Assembly (NCBI GenBank): GCA_963642885.1
Contig: CAVIJI010000011.1
Coordinates: forward strand, 1-57,266
DNA length: 57,266 nt
Source of the DNA: UMGS1696 sp963642885
GTDB lineage: Bacteria; Bacillota; Clostridia; Oscillospirales; CAG-272
Direction of reading: 5' to 3'
Shown here piece after piece: positions 17,360 to 26,638 of the stretch; position 1 is the first letter of the stretch, and each line of letters starts with the position of its first letter. A program made the position numbers and the translations under genes. Below the pieces are notes generated by a model. It saw nothing but the letters and a program-made list of their open reading frames with translations, did not search any database and was not told where the DNA came from.

Positions 17360-18616
17360 ATGAGAGAACCTTTTACATATCCGAATTCGCGCAGTGAATT
17401 CGAGCGTGCGTCAAAAGTAATACCGTCAGGTGTTTACGGACATCTCGGTCCCGCAGAGGGATGCTTCATTCCCGTTGAGGCGTTCCCGCAATTTTCCTCG
17501 AGAGCGCAGGGTACCTATTTCTGGGATATTGACGGTCACCGTTATATCGATTATATGTGTGCATACGGACCGAATATTCTCGGTTACAACGACCCGGATG
17601 TAGAAGAAGCCGCCGCCAAACAGCGTGAAAAAGGCGATGTGACAACATCCCCCTCTACGGTTATGATAGACTTTGCGGAGCTTCTTGTCGATACCGTTGC
17701 AAGTGCGAACTGGGCATTCTTCGCGAAAAACGGCAATGACGTAACAACTCTCGCGGTTATGACGGCACGTGCATTTACACACAGAAAGAAAATCGTCTTC
17801 TTCAAGGGATACTATCACGGAATTTCCGCATGGACACAGAAAATCGATTGCTCGGGTATTCTCGAAGAGGACGTTGTCAACAACATCTACATCGACTGGA
17901 ACAAATGGGATCAGGTCGAAAAAGCATTCGAAGAAAACCGCGGTGAAATAGCGGCGGTTATAGCTCAGCCGTATATGCACGGCAACTTTGCGGACAACGA
18001 ACTCCCCTCTGACGGATACTGGAAAAAGCTTCGTAAAAAATGCACCGACACGGGTACGGTTCTGATCGTCGATGACGTGCGTGCCGGATTCAGACTCGAC
18101 ATTGCGGGAAGCGACCACTATTTCGGTTTCGAAGCCGATTTGATTTGCTTCTGCAAGGCTTTGGCAAACGGATACAATGTATCCGCGCTTTGCGGCAAGG
18201 ATTTTCTGAAAAACACTGTTTCATCTTTGTCATACACAGGAAGCTACTGGCTGTCAGCTGTTCCTTTTGCTGCCGGAATCGCCTGCATCGAGAAAATGAA
18301 GCGTCTCGACTGTCCTAAAATACTCATTGACAAGGGCACACGTTTAAAGAAGGAGCTTATCAAAGCCGCCACGGACTACGGCTTCGATCTTCACGTCAGC
18401 GGTATTCCTTCCCTGTTCTATCTGCGTATCGCCAACGACAATAATCTTATGCTTCATCAGGAATGGATAGCCGAATGTGTACGCCGCGGAGTATTCTTCA
18501 CGAACCACCACAACCACTTCATAAACGCCGCACTGACCGACGCCGATATTGACGAAACAGTCGATATCGCACGCGAGGCGTTTGCTGTCGTGAGAAGCCG
18601 TCATCCGGAGAACTGA
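17360..18616 (+). CDS. Class III PLP-dependent aminotransferase (GSA-aminomutase-like)
   Basis: 418-residue enzyme of the class III aminotransferase fold, closest in pattern to glutamate-1-semialdehyde aminomutase. The N-terminal block GTYFWDIDGHRYIDYMCAYG and NILGYNDPDVEEA is typical; FFKGYYHGISAW marks the cofactor site, VLIVDDVRAGFR carries the Asp that binds the pyridine nitrogen, and the Schiff-base Lys is in FCKALANGYNVSALCG. The hallmark GGGxPVGA of true HemL is replaced by ALANGYNVSALCG, and no tetrapyrrole genes are nearby, so it is probably not HemL. AGGAG precedes the ATG. It is 15 bases after the SCP2-like gene and one base before the TraX-like gene. Confidence 0.8.
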   Translation: MREPFTYPNSRSEFERASKVIPSGVYGHLGPAEGCFIPVEAFPQFSSRAQGTYFWDIDGHRYIDYMCAYGPNILGYNDPDVEEAAAKQREKGDVTTSPSTVMIDFAELLVDTVASANWAFFAKNGNDVTTLAVMTARAFTHRKKIVFFKGYYHGISAWTQKIDCSGILEEDVVNNIYIDWNKWDQVEKAFEENRGEIAAVIAQPYMHGNFADNELPSDGYWKKLRKKCTDTGTVLIVDDVRAGFRLDIAGSDHYFGFEADLICFCKALANGYNVSALCGKDFLKNTVSSLSYTGSYWLSAVPFAAGIACIEKMKRLDCPKILIDKGTRLKKELIKAATDYGFDLHVSGIPSLFYLRIANDNNLMLHQEWIAECVRRGVFFTNHHNHFINAALTDADIDETVDIAREAFAVVRSRHPEN

Positions 18617-18617
18617 C

Positions 18618-19346
18618 ATGACATCGTTCTCGCTGAAGCTTATCGCGGCCTTGACAATGCTTATCGACCATATGGGACTTATTCTCTTTCCCGATCAAAT
18701 CGTTTTCAGAATAATCGGGAGACTCGCCTTCCCCATATATGCCTACTGTATTGCCGAAGGATTTCACTACACAAGGAACAGATTTAAATACTTCCTCAGA
18801 ATATTCCTGCTCGGCTTATTCTGTCAGATAGTTTATTGTGTCGTAACACATGATTTGTATCTCGGAATTCTCATCGCATTCTCGATTTCGATTATCCTCA
18901 TGGCTCTTGTCGATTCGGTAAAAACTTCTATGCGAGGCGGAAAAAGTCGGCTGTCGGTATTGCTCGACCGTATATTCCACTGTAATCTGACATCCGCTCG
19001 GGATAAAACGATATCGATTGTGCTGTGCTGTACAGCCGTTGCCGCCGCATTCGTATTATGTATCTTCGTACAGATAGATTACGGATTTTTCGGTATTATG
19101 CTTCCCGTTTTCACAAGCATATTTAATGACAGAAAAAAACGTCTTGTAATGTTTTCCGCATGTCTGATAGCGCTGTGTATAGACATTACCGATACATTGT
19201 ACGTACAATACTGGTCTTTGGCGGCAATTCCGCTGATTGCGCTTTATAACGGTGAAAAAGGAAAGCACAGCCTGAAATATTTCTTTTACGTTTTTTATCC
19301 GCTTCACCTTGCCGTACTTTACGGCATACAATATCTGATTAATTAG
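18618..19346 (+). CDS. TraX family integral membrane protein
   Basis: 242-residue polytopic membrane protein with about 7-8 hydrophobic segments. The start, LKLIAALTMLIDHMGLILFP, and RIIGRLAFPIYAYCIAEGF are the diagnostic text of the TraX family. TraX was named from the F plasmid, where it acetylates pilin, but chromosomal clostridial members lie outside conjugation loci and are thought to act as membrane acyltransferases; the substrate is unknown. The gene begins one base after the aminotransferase stop and ends 9 bases before the HAD gene, so it is embedded in the birA operon. No conjugation gene is present. Confidence 0.85.
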   Translation: MTSFSLKLIAALTMLIDHMGLILFPDQIVFRIIGRLAFPIYAYCIAEGFHYTRNRFKYFLRIFLLGLFCQIVYCVVTHDLYLGILIAFSISIILMALVDSVKTSMRGGKSRLSVLLDRIFHCNLTSARDKTISIVLCCTAVAAAFVLCIFVQIDYGFFGIMLPVFTSIFNDRKKRLVMFSACLIALCIDITDTLYVQYWSLAAIPLIALYNGEKGKHSLKYFFYVFYPLHLAVLYGIQYLIN

Positions 19347-19355
19347 GATACTTAT

Positions 19356-20000
19356 ATGTTTGAATACGCTCTGTTTGACCTCGACGGAACACTCACCGAC
19401 CCCGCGCTCGGAATAACAAACTCGATAATCTACGCCCTTGACAAGATGGGACGCGATATACCGCCGCGTGAAGCTTTATATTCGTTTATAGGGCCGCCGC
19501 TTATTCAATCCTTTCAGACACTTGACATGACGAAAGAGGAAGCGGAGCGCGCTTTATTGATATATCGTGAATATTTCGGCGTCAAGGGTTTGTTCGAAAA
19601 CAAAATTTACGACGGAATACCGTCGGCCCTTTCGAAACTGCACGACATGGGCATTAAGCTTCTGCTGGCGACATCAAAGCCCGAACTGTACGCTAAGCAA
19701 ATAATGGAGCATTTCGAGCTTGACAAATATTTTTACGGTATCTACGGTGCTTCCATGGACGAAAAAAGAGTGGATAAAGCCGATGTAATCGGATATGCTC
19801 TCGAATCCTCGGGTGTCTGTGACAAAAAACGCACCGTAATGACCGGAGACCGTCTTCATGATATTATCGGTGCGAAGAAAAACGGGATTGTGTCGATTGG
19901 TGTGCTTTGGGGATACGGTTCCGAAGATGAGCTCATGGAAGCAGGTGCTGATTACACTGCCGCGACAATTTCCGAAATGGTTCGAATAATCACCGAGTAA
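19356..20000 (+). CDS. HAD-family phosphatase (phosphoglycolate phosphatase-like)
   Basis: 214-residue haloacid dehalogenase-type hydrolase. Motif I is FDLDGTLTDPALG with the nucleophile Asp, motif II is LLATSKP, and motif III/IV is VMTGDRLHDIIGAKKNGI; the helical cap sits between motifs I and II. The pattern GVLWGYGSEDEL is typical of Gph/PpaX-type enzymes that dephosphorylate phosphoglycolate or pyrophosphate, but the substrate is not certain. It is the last gene of the birA operon. Confidence 0.88.
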   Translation: MFEYALFDLDGTLTDPALGITNSIIYALDKMGRDIPPREALYSFIGPPLIQSFQTLDMTKEEAERALLIYREYFGVKGLFENKIYDGIPSALSKLHDMGIKLLLATSKPELYAKQIMEHFELDKYFYGIYGASMDEKRVDKADVIGYALESSGVCDKKRTVMTGDRLHDIIGAKKNGIVSIGVLWGYGSEDELMEAGADYTAATISEMVRIITE

Positions 20001-20098
20001 ATTGCACTTTTTCGTATTATAACGGAACTATCACGCCGTTTTTCTCGTCATATGAGTACAGACATAAATAATATAATACAATATAGGGGTGATAAGAG

Positions 20099-20671
20099 AT
20101 GTCCAAAAAAATCACGGCGATGCTTACGGCATGTGTATTGACGCTTTCATGCATATCTATGGTTTCATGCTCGAGTGCGGAGATTTCCGAGGATTCGGGA
20201 ATCGGCCGCTACACAGATGTTGAGGTAAAGAACACCGAAGACCTCATTTACCCTGCGGTTTATGTACGGACTGACGGGACATCCGATGCGACATACCCCC
20301 ATCTCATTACTATATCCACACGTGAAGAGCTTGAAAAGTACACCTCCGACAATGAAACCGTATATGATTTCGAAACCAATTCGTATTCGGTCAGCTTTTA
20401 TGACACCGTGACAAAATACGATACCGCTTTTTTCGAGAATAATTCGCTTATTATAGTCCTTCTTGCCGAACCTTCGGGCTCATACACCCACAGCAATCGC
20501 GGATTCTCGGAAAGTGACGGCGGATATACTCTCAATCTGATACGTTTTATACCGTCGGACGGCACCGACGACACCGCGACATGGCATATCTTCTTTGAAA
20601 TTCCGAAAACCTCACCTGTTCTCGGATCCGATATCGAAATCAGCATTACAGACGAGAATACGTCGGTTTAA
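20099..20671 (+). CDS. Small lipoprotein of unknown function
   Basis: 190-residue predicted lipoprotein. The signal peptide ends in a good lipobox (SMVS-C). The mature part is acidic, with no recognised domain; it has STREELEKYTSDNETVYDF, followed by beta-rich segments such as NSLIIVLLAEPSGSYTHS and a final EISITDEN, suggesting a small beta-sandwich. GGGGTGATAAGAG precedes the ATG. A TATAAT at about 20072-20077 may belong to its own promoter but no good -35 was found. It stands between the birA operon and a bidirectional terminator. Confidence 0.7.
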   Translation: MSKKITAMLTACVLTLSCISMVSCSSAEISEDSGIGRYTDVEVKNTEDLIYPAVYVRTDGTSDATYPHLITISTREELEKYTSDNETVYDFETNSYSVSFYDTVTKYDTAFFENNSLIIVLLAEPSGSYTHSNRGFSESDGGYTLNLIRFIPSDGTDDTATWHIFFEIPKTSPVLGSDIEISITDENTSV

Positions 20672-20706
20672 GATGCTTTCTCCTTTTTCTCCTTCAACAT
20701 AAACTA

Positions 20707-20753
20707 CAAAATCAGCCCCAACGCATATTCATATATGCATCGGAGCTGATTTT
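20707..20753. terminator. Bidirectional terminator between lipoprotein gene and purF
   Basis: AAATCAGC (20709-20716) pairs with GCTGATTT (20745-20752), with a second inner pairing around ATGCAT; A-run before and T-run after allow use in both directions. Confidence 0.75.
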
Positions 20754-20777
20754 CATATTATGTATTATATTGAAGAG

Positions 20778-22220
20778 TTAATTTTCGAATCTGTCCTTTG
20801 AGGTTACGGAAGGAACATCCGCACCGTAGTCGCCGTTAAAGCAGCCTGTACAATACGAATGCTTTCTGTCATCCGAAGGAAGAACGGCAAGATACTTCTC
20901 ATCAAGATAACCGAGGCTGTCCGCTCCGATAATCTCACAGATTTCGTCAACTGTGTGCTTATTGGCAATGAGATTCTCTTCGGAATCGATGTCCGTACCA
21001 TACCAACACGGATGTCTGAAAGGCGGCGCCGTTATTCTTACGTGCACCTCAAGCGCTCCCGCATCCCTTACAAGCTTTATTGTTCTGGCAAGAGTTGTAC
21101 CGCGAACTATGGAATCGTCAACGAGAACTATCCTCTTCCCGTGAAGGTTCGCATACACGGGATTCAGCTTGATTTTAACCTTATCCTCTCTTGATGCCTG
21201 ACCGGGTGCGATAAAGGTTCTGCCTATATATTTGTTTTTGATAAAACCGATCTCATACGGTATGCCCGACTGCTTTGCAAAGCCTATGGCGGCATCTATT
21301 CCGGAATCCGGAACACCGATTACAATATCCGCCTGTGCGGGATGCTGTTCCGCAAGGAATCTGCCCGCTCTGAGTCTTGCCTCATGAACGCTGTAACCGT
21401 CGATAATCGAGTCGGGACGTGCGAAATATATGTATTCGAAAATACACATTCTCTCACGTGCGGCTCCGCAATGGTCTTTTATCGACCGAACTCCGTCCTT
21501 ATCGATAACAAGCATTTCGCCCGGACATAGATTTCTCTCGAGCACCGCTCCGCATGCGTCAAGTGCACATGATTCGGACGCCACTATAACAGAGCCGTCC
21601 GATGTTCTGCCATAGCACAATGGCCTGAAGCCGTGTTCGTCTCTCAATGCGATCAGCTTATCCTCGAACATAAGGACGCATGAATAAGCACCCTTAATCT
21701 TATTCATTGCTTCGGATACGGCTTCTATATCATTTCCGTGCGAAATGCGTTCCGCTGTAACCACATAAGCTATTATTTCGGTATCCGATGTGGTGTGGAA
21801 AATCGAGCCGTTCATCTCAAGCAAATGCCTCATCTCGGCGGCATTCGTCAGGTTTCCGTTATGTACAACGGAAAGGCGGCCTCTTTCGTGATTTATCGTA
21901 ATAGGCTGTGCGTTAATACGGCCCGAATTACCTGTGGTGCCGTATCTTACATGACCTATCGCCATATTTCCCTCACCGAGGCTCTCGATTGTATCCTTCG
22001 TGAACACATCACATACGAGTCCGACGTCCTTGTATGTCTTGAAGACACCATCATTGCTTACGGTAATACCGCAGCTTTCCTGTCCTCTGTGCTGAAGTGC
22101 GTAAAGTCCGTAATAAACATCCTCCGATACATCGCGTACCGACGGAGAATACACGGCGAAAACTCCGCACTCCTCGTGAATATGCTTCTCTTCTTCCCTG
22201 TTAAATTCCGAGTTAATCAT
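20778..22220 (-). CDS. purF: Amidophosphoribosyltransferase
   Basis: First committed enzyme of purine synthesis, making phosphoribosylamine from PRPP and glutamine. 480 residues. The nucleophile Cys is C18 in HEECGVFAVYS, after a 17-residue propeptide as in the Fe-S-containing Bacillus type. Glutaminase motifs ALQHRGQESCG and the PRPP loop VLVDDSIVRGTTLART are intact, and Cys residues in the C-terminal half (RHPCWYGTD, YCTGCFNG) fit the Fe-S ligands. It overlaps purC by 4 bases (ATGA). Last gene of the pur operon. Confidence 0.97.
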   Translation of the reverse strand: MINSEFNREEEKHIHEECGVFAVYSPSVRDVSEDVYYGLYALQHRGQESCGITVSNDGVFKTYKDVGLVCDVFTKDTIESLGEGNMAIGHVRYGTTGNSGRINAQPITINHERGRLSVVHNGNLTNAAEMRHLLEMNGSIFHTTSDTEIIAYVVTAERISHGNDIEAVSEAMNKIKGAYSCVLMFEDKLIALRDEHGFRPLCYGRTSDGSVIVASESCALDACGAVLERNLCPGEMLVIDKDGVRSIKDHCGAARERMCIFEYIYFARPDSIIDGYSVHEARLRAGRFLAEQHPAQADIVIGVPDSGIDAAIGFAKQSGIPYEIGFIKNKYIGRTFIAPGQASREDKVKIKLNPVYANLHGKRIVLVDDSIVRGTTLARTIKLVRDAGALEVHVRITAPPFRHPCWYGTDIDSEENLIANKHTVDEICEIIGADSLGYLDEKYLAVLPSDDRKHSYCTGCFNGDYGADVPSVTSKDRFEN

Positions 22221-22945
22221 TCTTCCTCGCCGAGCAATCTCTTAAGAATCTCGTGATATGCATCCTCGACACCGCCGAGGTCACGACGGAAACGGTCCTT
22301 GTCAAGCTTTTCGTGAGTTACGCTGTCCCAGAAACGACATGTATCGGGAGATATTTCGTCAGCGAGAATTATAGTACCATCGGGTGTGCGTCCGAATTCG
22401 ATCTTGAAGTCAACAAGGTCAATGCCGCACTTCGCGAGGAATTTAATAAGGAATTCGTTAACACGGAAGGAATAATCCGCAATAACCTTCAGCTCTTCGG
22501 GAGTGGCGATATTCATTGCGTAAATATGGTAGTCGTTTACCATCGGGTCGCCGAGGGCATCGTCTTTGTAGCAGAACTCAAGCACGGGGGATGCGAGAGG
22601 AGTTCCTTCGGGAATACCGAGTCTCTTCGAAAGTGAGCCTGCCGCGATATTTCTTACAATAACTTCAAGGGGAACTATCTTTACCTTTTTAACAACCGTT
22701 TCACGGTCGTTGAGCTGTTCTACAACATGTGTGGGAATTCCTTCTTTTTCGAGAAGGGACATAAGGTAATTGCTTACTCTGTTATTGATGGAGCCTTTGC
22801 CTTCGATTGTACCTTTTTTCAAGCCGTTGAATGCGGTCGCATCATCCTTGTATGATACGATATAGTAATTCTCGTCGGTGGTGTTGTAAACCTTTTTAGC
22901 TTTTCCTTCATACAACTGTGTTGTTTTTTCGATTTTAGCCGCCAT
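22217..22945 (-). CDS. purC: SAICAR synthase
   Basis: Phosphoribosylaminoimidazole-succinocarboxamide synthase of the purine pathway, 242 residues, usual length. Motifs are LYEGKAKKVY, DDATAFNG, EVIVRNIAAGS and the ATP-site segment ILADEISPDTCRFWD. The strong GGAGAGG leader supports the ATG at 22945. It overlaps purF by 4 bases and follows purA by 63 bases. Confidence 0.97.
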   Translation of the reverse strand: MAAKIEKTTQLYEGKAKKVYNTTDENYYIVSYKDDATAFNGLKKGTIEGKGSINNRVSNYLMSLLEKEGIPTHVVEQLNDRETVVKKVKIVPLEVIVRNIAAGSLSKRLGIPEGTPLASPVLEFCYKDDALGDPMVNDYHIYAMNIATPEELKVIADYSFRVNEFLIKFLAKCGIDLVDFKIEFGRTPDGTIILADEISPDTCRFWDSVTHEKLDKDRFRRDLGGVEDAYHEILKRLLGEEE

Positions 22946-23008
22946 GATAATTAACCTCTCCGTTATTTTTAATTTATGATAATGAGTACGCCGCCTTAGC
23001 GGAGGTAC

Positions 23009-24286
23009 TCAGTCCATTACAAAATACTGATCTCTTTCGGCACCTACCGAAACATACTTGATTCGGCAGTTTATTGCGTTTTCAATGAACCTGATGTACT
23101 TCTGTGCGTTTTCGGGAAGCTCTTCAAACGAACGGCAATCGGAAATATCGCAATTCCAACCGTCGAGATATTCGTATACGGGCTTTGCATTGTTCAGTGC
23201 CGTCTCACCTGTCGGGAATTTATCCGTTTCGACTCCGTCCACGATGTATTTCGTGCATACGGGAATCTTATCGAGAGCGGAAAGTATATCGAGCTTTGTA
23301 AGAGCTATTGCCGTGGGAGCCTGCATGAGTACACCGTACTTTGTGGCTACGACATCGAAGCCGCCGACTCTTCTCGGTCTGCCTGTTGCGGCGCCGTACT
23401 CGTGGCCTACTTCTCTGATTTTATCGCCGATTTCGTCAAACAGCTCGCATGTGAACGGACCTGCGCCTACGCAGCTCGAATACGCCTTTGTAATACCCAC
23501 TACACCGTCAAGATGAGCGAAAGGAATGCCGGCACCAACGGGAGCGTAAGCGGAAATCGTAGATGATGCGGATGTGTACGGATAGATACCGAAATCTATA
23601 TCGCGAAGTGCGCCGAGCTGAGCCTCGAACATAACGGATTTGCCGGCATCTATCGCGTTCTTAAGGTATTCGGTTGTGTCGCAAACATAGTCCTTAAGGA
23701 TTCCGCCGTATTTTTCGAGCCATGCGCGAACATCTTCTTCCTTGACGGGAGCTACGCCGTAGCCCTTTTCAACGGTAAGATTTTTCCATTCGAGAACTCC
23801 CGCGAGTCTGTCGTCAATCGCTTTTTTATCGAGAAGGTCACCCATTCTGAACGCCTTCTTCATATATTTATCCGAATATACGGGAGAAATACCGCGTCTT
23901 GTGGAGCCGTAAGCCTTACCCGCAAGTCTATCCTCTTCAAGTCCGTCGAGCAGCTTATGGTACGGCATACAAATTACGGCCTTGTCGCTTATCTTAAGTC
24001 TGTCGGGATTTATATTAAGTCCGAGTGCACGGTTCTTTTCGATTTCGTTTACAAGATGCTCGAGATCGATAACCATACCGGGGCCCATAACACATACTGT
24101 TTCATCGCGGATAATTCCGGAAGGGAGAAGGTTGAGAATAAACGTGCCTTTTTCGTTTACTACGGTATGGCCTGCGTTATTGCCTCCCTGATATCTTACT
24201 ACAACATCATAGCTGGACGAAAGAAGGTCCACCATTCTGCCTTTTCCTTCGTCACCCCAGTTGATTCCAACTACAGCAGTTAACAT
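23009..24286 (-). CDS. purA: Adenylosuccinate synthetase
   Basis: Joins IMP and aspartate with GTP hydrolysis in AMP synthesis. 425 residues. Signature motifs are VVGINWGDEGKGRMVD at the N-terminus and YQGGNNAGHTVV; the GTP loop and the C-terminal ALTKLDIL are intact. A GGAGGAAAAAG ribosome binding site precedes the ATG. It lies between purB and purC in one minus-strand operon. Confidence 0.97.
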   Translation of the reverse strand: MLTAVVGINWGDEGKGRMVDLLSSSYDVVVRYQGGNNAGHTVVNEKGTFILNLLPSGIIRDETVCVMGPGMVIDLEHLVNEIEKNRALGLNINPDRLKISDKAVICMPYHKLLDGLEEDRLAGKAYGSTRRGISPVYSDKYMKKAFRMGDLLDKKAIDDRLAGVLEWKNLTVEKGYGVAPVKEEDVRAWLEKYGGILKDYVCDTTEYLKNAIDAGKSVMFEAQLGALRDIDFGIYPYTSASSTISAYAPVGAGIPFAHLDGVVGITKAYSSCVGAGPFTCELFDEIGDKIREVGHEYGAATGRPRRVGGFDVVATKYGVLMQAPTAIALTKLDILSALDKIPVCTKYIVDGVETDKFPTGETALNNAKPVYEYLDGWNCDISDCRSFEELPENAQKYIRFIENAINCRIKYVSVGAERDQYFVMD

Positions 24287-24372
24287 TACTTTTTCCTCCG
24301 TTTGATTCGTGAGTATATATAATAAATTTGCAAACCTACTAATTAGGGAAACGCCGATTCGTTCGGATTGTC

Positions 24373-25803
24373 TCAGACATTTATTGCCACATCGGCGTCA
24401 TCAAGGTAGCTGTATTTTTCAAGCAGCGGAGCGATTTCGTTTTTGAGATACTCTTCCGTCTGCATTTCCGCACATCCCGTAAATGTCTTGGGATTTGTCA
24501 ATTCTTTCATTTCATCGGCGGTGAGACCGAAACGCTCGTCATTCAGAATGCGGTCGAGAAGGTCGTTCTCGGCACCGTTGAGTTTAATCTGCTTTGCACA
24601 TGCCACCGAGTGCTCGCGGATCGCTTCATGGAGTTTCTGTCTGTCTCCGCCGCGCTTTGTGCAGTACATGAGTATGTTTTCAGTTGCCATGAAAGGAATT
24701 TCTTCATTCAGATGCTTTTCCACAACCTTCGGATAAACCGTTCCGCCGGAAACAACGTTTATGTACAATGCGAGAATGCCGTCCGTTGCGAGGAATGCCT
24801 CGGGTACGGATATTCTCTTATTCGCGGAATCGTCAAGTGTTCTCTCAAACCATTGTGTTGCCGCCGTTATCGAGGGATTTATTATATCCGCCATCACATA
24901 ACGCGACAATGATGCTATTCTTTCGCTTCTCATGGGATTTCTTTTGTAAGCCATAGCGGATGAACCGATTTGCTTATCTTCAAACGGTTCGTCGAATTCC
25001 TTCAGGTGGGAAAGAAGGCGTATATCGTTTGAAAACTTCGCCGCGCTCTGAGCTATACCCGACAGAACGGAGAGAACATCAAAGTCAACCTTTCTCGAGT
25101 ATGTCTGTCCCGATACGGAATAACACGCGTCGAATCCCATCTTTTCGGCGATAAGCTTGTCGAGCTTTTTCACCTTTTCGTAGTCACCCTCGAAAAGCTC
25201 GAGGAAGGACGCGCCGGTGCCGGTAGTACCCTTACAGCCGAGGAGCTTGAGACGTGAAATCGTATACTCCAGCTTATCGAGGTCCGATGTAAGATCCTGC
25301 AGCCAGAGAGTGGCTCTCTTACCCATTGTGGTGGGCTGAGCCGCCTGGAAATGCGTATACGCGAGAGTGGGAAGAGATTTATGCTTATCCGCGAATTTCG
25401 AAACGGCTTTAATACAGCTTACAAGAAGCTTCTTAATCTGTTCGAGTCCCTCACGCATAAGAATTATATCGGTATTGTCGCCGACATAACATGATGTGGC
25501 GCCGAGATGTATAATTCCGGCTGCTTTCGGGCAGCAGTCACCGTATGTCTTGACATGAGCCATAACGTCATGTCGTACTTCGGACTCGTATTTCTTCGCT
25601 TTTTCGTAATCGATGTTGTAGATATTTTCCTTCAGCTCATCGATTTGCTCATCGGTGATATTAATACCGAGCTCTTTTTCGCTTTCGGCGAGAGCAACCC
25701 ACAGTTTTCTCCATGTCGAGAATTTTGTGTCGGCGGAAAAAATCTTCTTCATTTCCGTGCTCGCGTACCTGGTACACAGCGGATTTTCGTAAACGTCAGT
25801 CAT
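24373..25803 (-). CDS. purB: Adenylosuccinate lyase
   Basis: Fumarase-superfamily enzyme that acts twice in purine synthesis, releasing fumarate from SAICAR and adenylosuccinate. 476 residues. The superfamily signature is SSAMAYKRNPMRSERI and the catalytic His region is LAYTHFQAAQPTTMGKR; EVRHDVMAHVKTYG is also characteristic. GAAAGGAC precedes the ATG. First gene of the purB-purA-purC-purF operon, so the operon covers both AMP-branch genes plus two early-pathway genes. Confidence 0.97.
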   Translation of the reverse strand: MTDVYENPLCTRYASTEMKKIFSADTKFSTWRKLWVALAESEKELGINITDEQIDELKENIYNIDYEKAKKYESEVRHDVMAHVKTYGDCCPKAAGIIHLGATSCYVGDNTDIILMREGLEQIKKLLVSCIKAVSKFADKHKSLPTLAYTHFQAAQPTTMGKRATLWLQDLTSDLDKLEYTISRLKLLGCKGTTGTGASFLELFEGDYEKVKKLDKLIAEKMGFDACYSVSGQTYSRKVDFDVLSVLSGIAQSAAKFSNDIRLLSHLKEFDEPFEDKQIGSSAMAYKRNPMRSERIASLSRYVMADIINPSITAATQWFERTLDDSANKRISVPEAFLATDGILALYINVVSGGTVYPKVVEKHLNEEIPFMATENILMYCTKRGGDRQKLHEAIREHSVACAKQIKLNGAENDLLDRILNDERFGLTADEMKELTNPKTFTGCAEMQTEEYLKNEIAPLLEKYSYLDDADVAINV

Positions 25804-25842
25804 AAGCCGTCCTTTCGAATAGCATATAAATTTTACATATTT

Positions 25843-25865
25843 ATTATACCATATAAAACGGTTCT
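25843..25865 (-). promoter_or_regulatory. Extended -10 promoter of the pur operon
   Basis: On the minus strand TGGTATAAT (TATAAT at plus-strand 25843-25848) is an extended -10; no good -35 was found at 17 bp. An imperfect ACGGTT/AACCGT inverted repeat lies just upstream (about 25857-25884) and could be an operator; no clear PurR-box pair was seen. Confidence 0.55.
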
Positions 25866-25902
25866 AATTATGAATAAAACCGTGTTTATACACCTGTGAG
25901 AC

Positions 25903-25940
25903 AAAAATCTCCGAAATAGCCAATGAGGTCACGTTCGGAG
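25903..25940 (-). terminator. Terminator after bioY
   Basis: CTCCGAA/TTCGGAG arms (25909-25915 and 25934-25940), followed on the minus strand by ATTTTTG; begins 12 bases after the bioY stop. Confidence 0.7.
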
Positions 25941-25951
25941 TAATGTTTTTG

Positions 25952-26518
25952 TTAGTTTTTATATGTTTTATTTTTTGCCGCGATGGGAATCACACGGTTT
26001 CGGATAACATCGGAAACCACGGCTGCCGCGGCTATTTTTATTGAATCTCCCGCAATAAACGGCACCACGCATACGGCAAGGCTGTGTGAAACGGTATTCC
26101 CGGAAACCAGCATATACCATGCCGTACCGAATGCGTACAAAACGACCGTACCGAGAATCATACCCGCAATATTCGTGACAACACGGTGCTTTCTTGCCAT
26201 ATCGGCAAATAAACCCGTAACGAGGGCACAGGGAATATAACCTATGAGATAGCCTCCGGTGGGCCCTACGAGGCGCTCGAATCCGCCGACAAATCCGGAG
26301 AAAACAGGCAGACCGACTGCTCCGAGTACCAAATATGCCGCCACAGATACGGTTCCGCTCTTCCACCCGCACACGGACGCGGCAATGTAAACCGCAAGCG
26401 TTGCGAGAGAAATCGGAATCGGGCCGATATTAACCGAAAAGGGAGCAATCACACATATAAGCGCGGTAAATAACGCGGCGGTAGTGAAAAATCTGAGCTC
26501 ACTGCTTTTTTCATTCAT
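25952..26518 (-). CDS. bioY: Biotin transporter BioY
   Basis: Substrate-binding membrane subunit (S component) of the biotin ECF transporter, about 188 residues with six hydrophobic segments. Family text includes FTALICVIAPFSVNIGPIPI, SGTVSVAAYLVLGAVGLPVF and the LVGPTGGYLIGY block. The ATG at 26518 is chosen because it gives the usual length and has GGAGTG about 10 bases upstream; an upstream in-frame extension to 26605 overlaps the promoter. No ECF ATPase or transmembrane partner is in the window. Together with the ligase gene birA and no biotin synthesis genes, it suggests biotin uptake. Confidence 0.92.
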   Translation of the reverse strand: MNEKSSELRFFTTAALFTALICVIAPFSVNIGPIPISLATLAVYIAASVCGWKSGTVSVAAYLVLGAVGLPVFSGFVGGFERLVGPTGGYLIGYIPCALVTGLFADMARKHRVVTNIAGMILGTVVLYAFGTAWYMLVSGNTVSHSLAVCVVPFIAGDSIKIAAAAVVSDVIRNRVIPIAAKNKTYKN

Positions 26519-26609
26519 ATGTGATGCACACTCCAAAACATATCGATTAATCGAAAAATTCCGACGCACAGTACTATGCATAAACACAGAACCGATGCGC
26601 AACATAAAT

Positions 26610-26638
26610 ATTATAATACCGTATTCGCCTTATGTCAA
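26610..26638 (-). promoter_or_regulatory. Consensus promoter of bioY
   Basis: On the minus strand a perfect TTGACA (plus 26633-26638), 17-bp spacer, TATAAT (plus 26610-26615). Confidence 0.88.

Noticed and set aside
17426..18118. 230-codon open frame on the minus strand
   Set aside because: Antisense to the class III aminotransferase; no recognisable features.
17360..18616. Calling the aminotransferase HemL
   Set aside because: The usual GGGxPVGA text is absent and no tetrapyrrole synthesis genes are near.
18618..19346. TraX-like gene as evidence of a conjugative element
   Set aside because: No relaxase, coupling protein, integrase or other transfer gene is nearby; TraX-family proteins are common on clostridial chromosomes.
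25909..25940. PurR box (CCGAACG) upstream of purB
   Set aside because: The match is one arm of the bioY terminator hairpin, too far from the pur promoter and without a second box.
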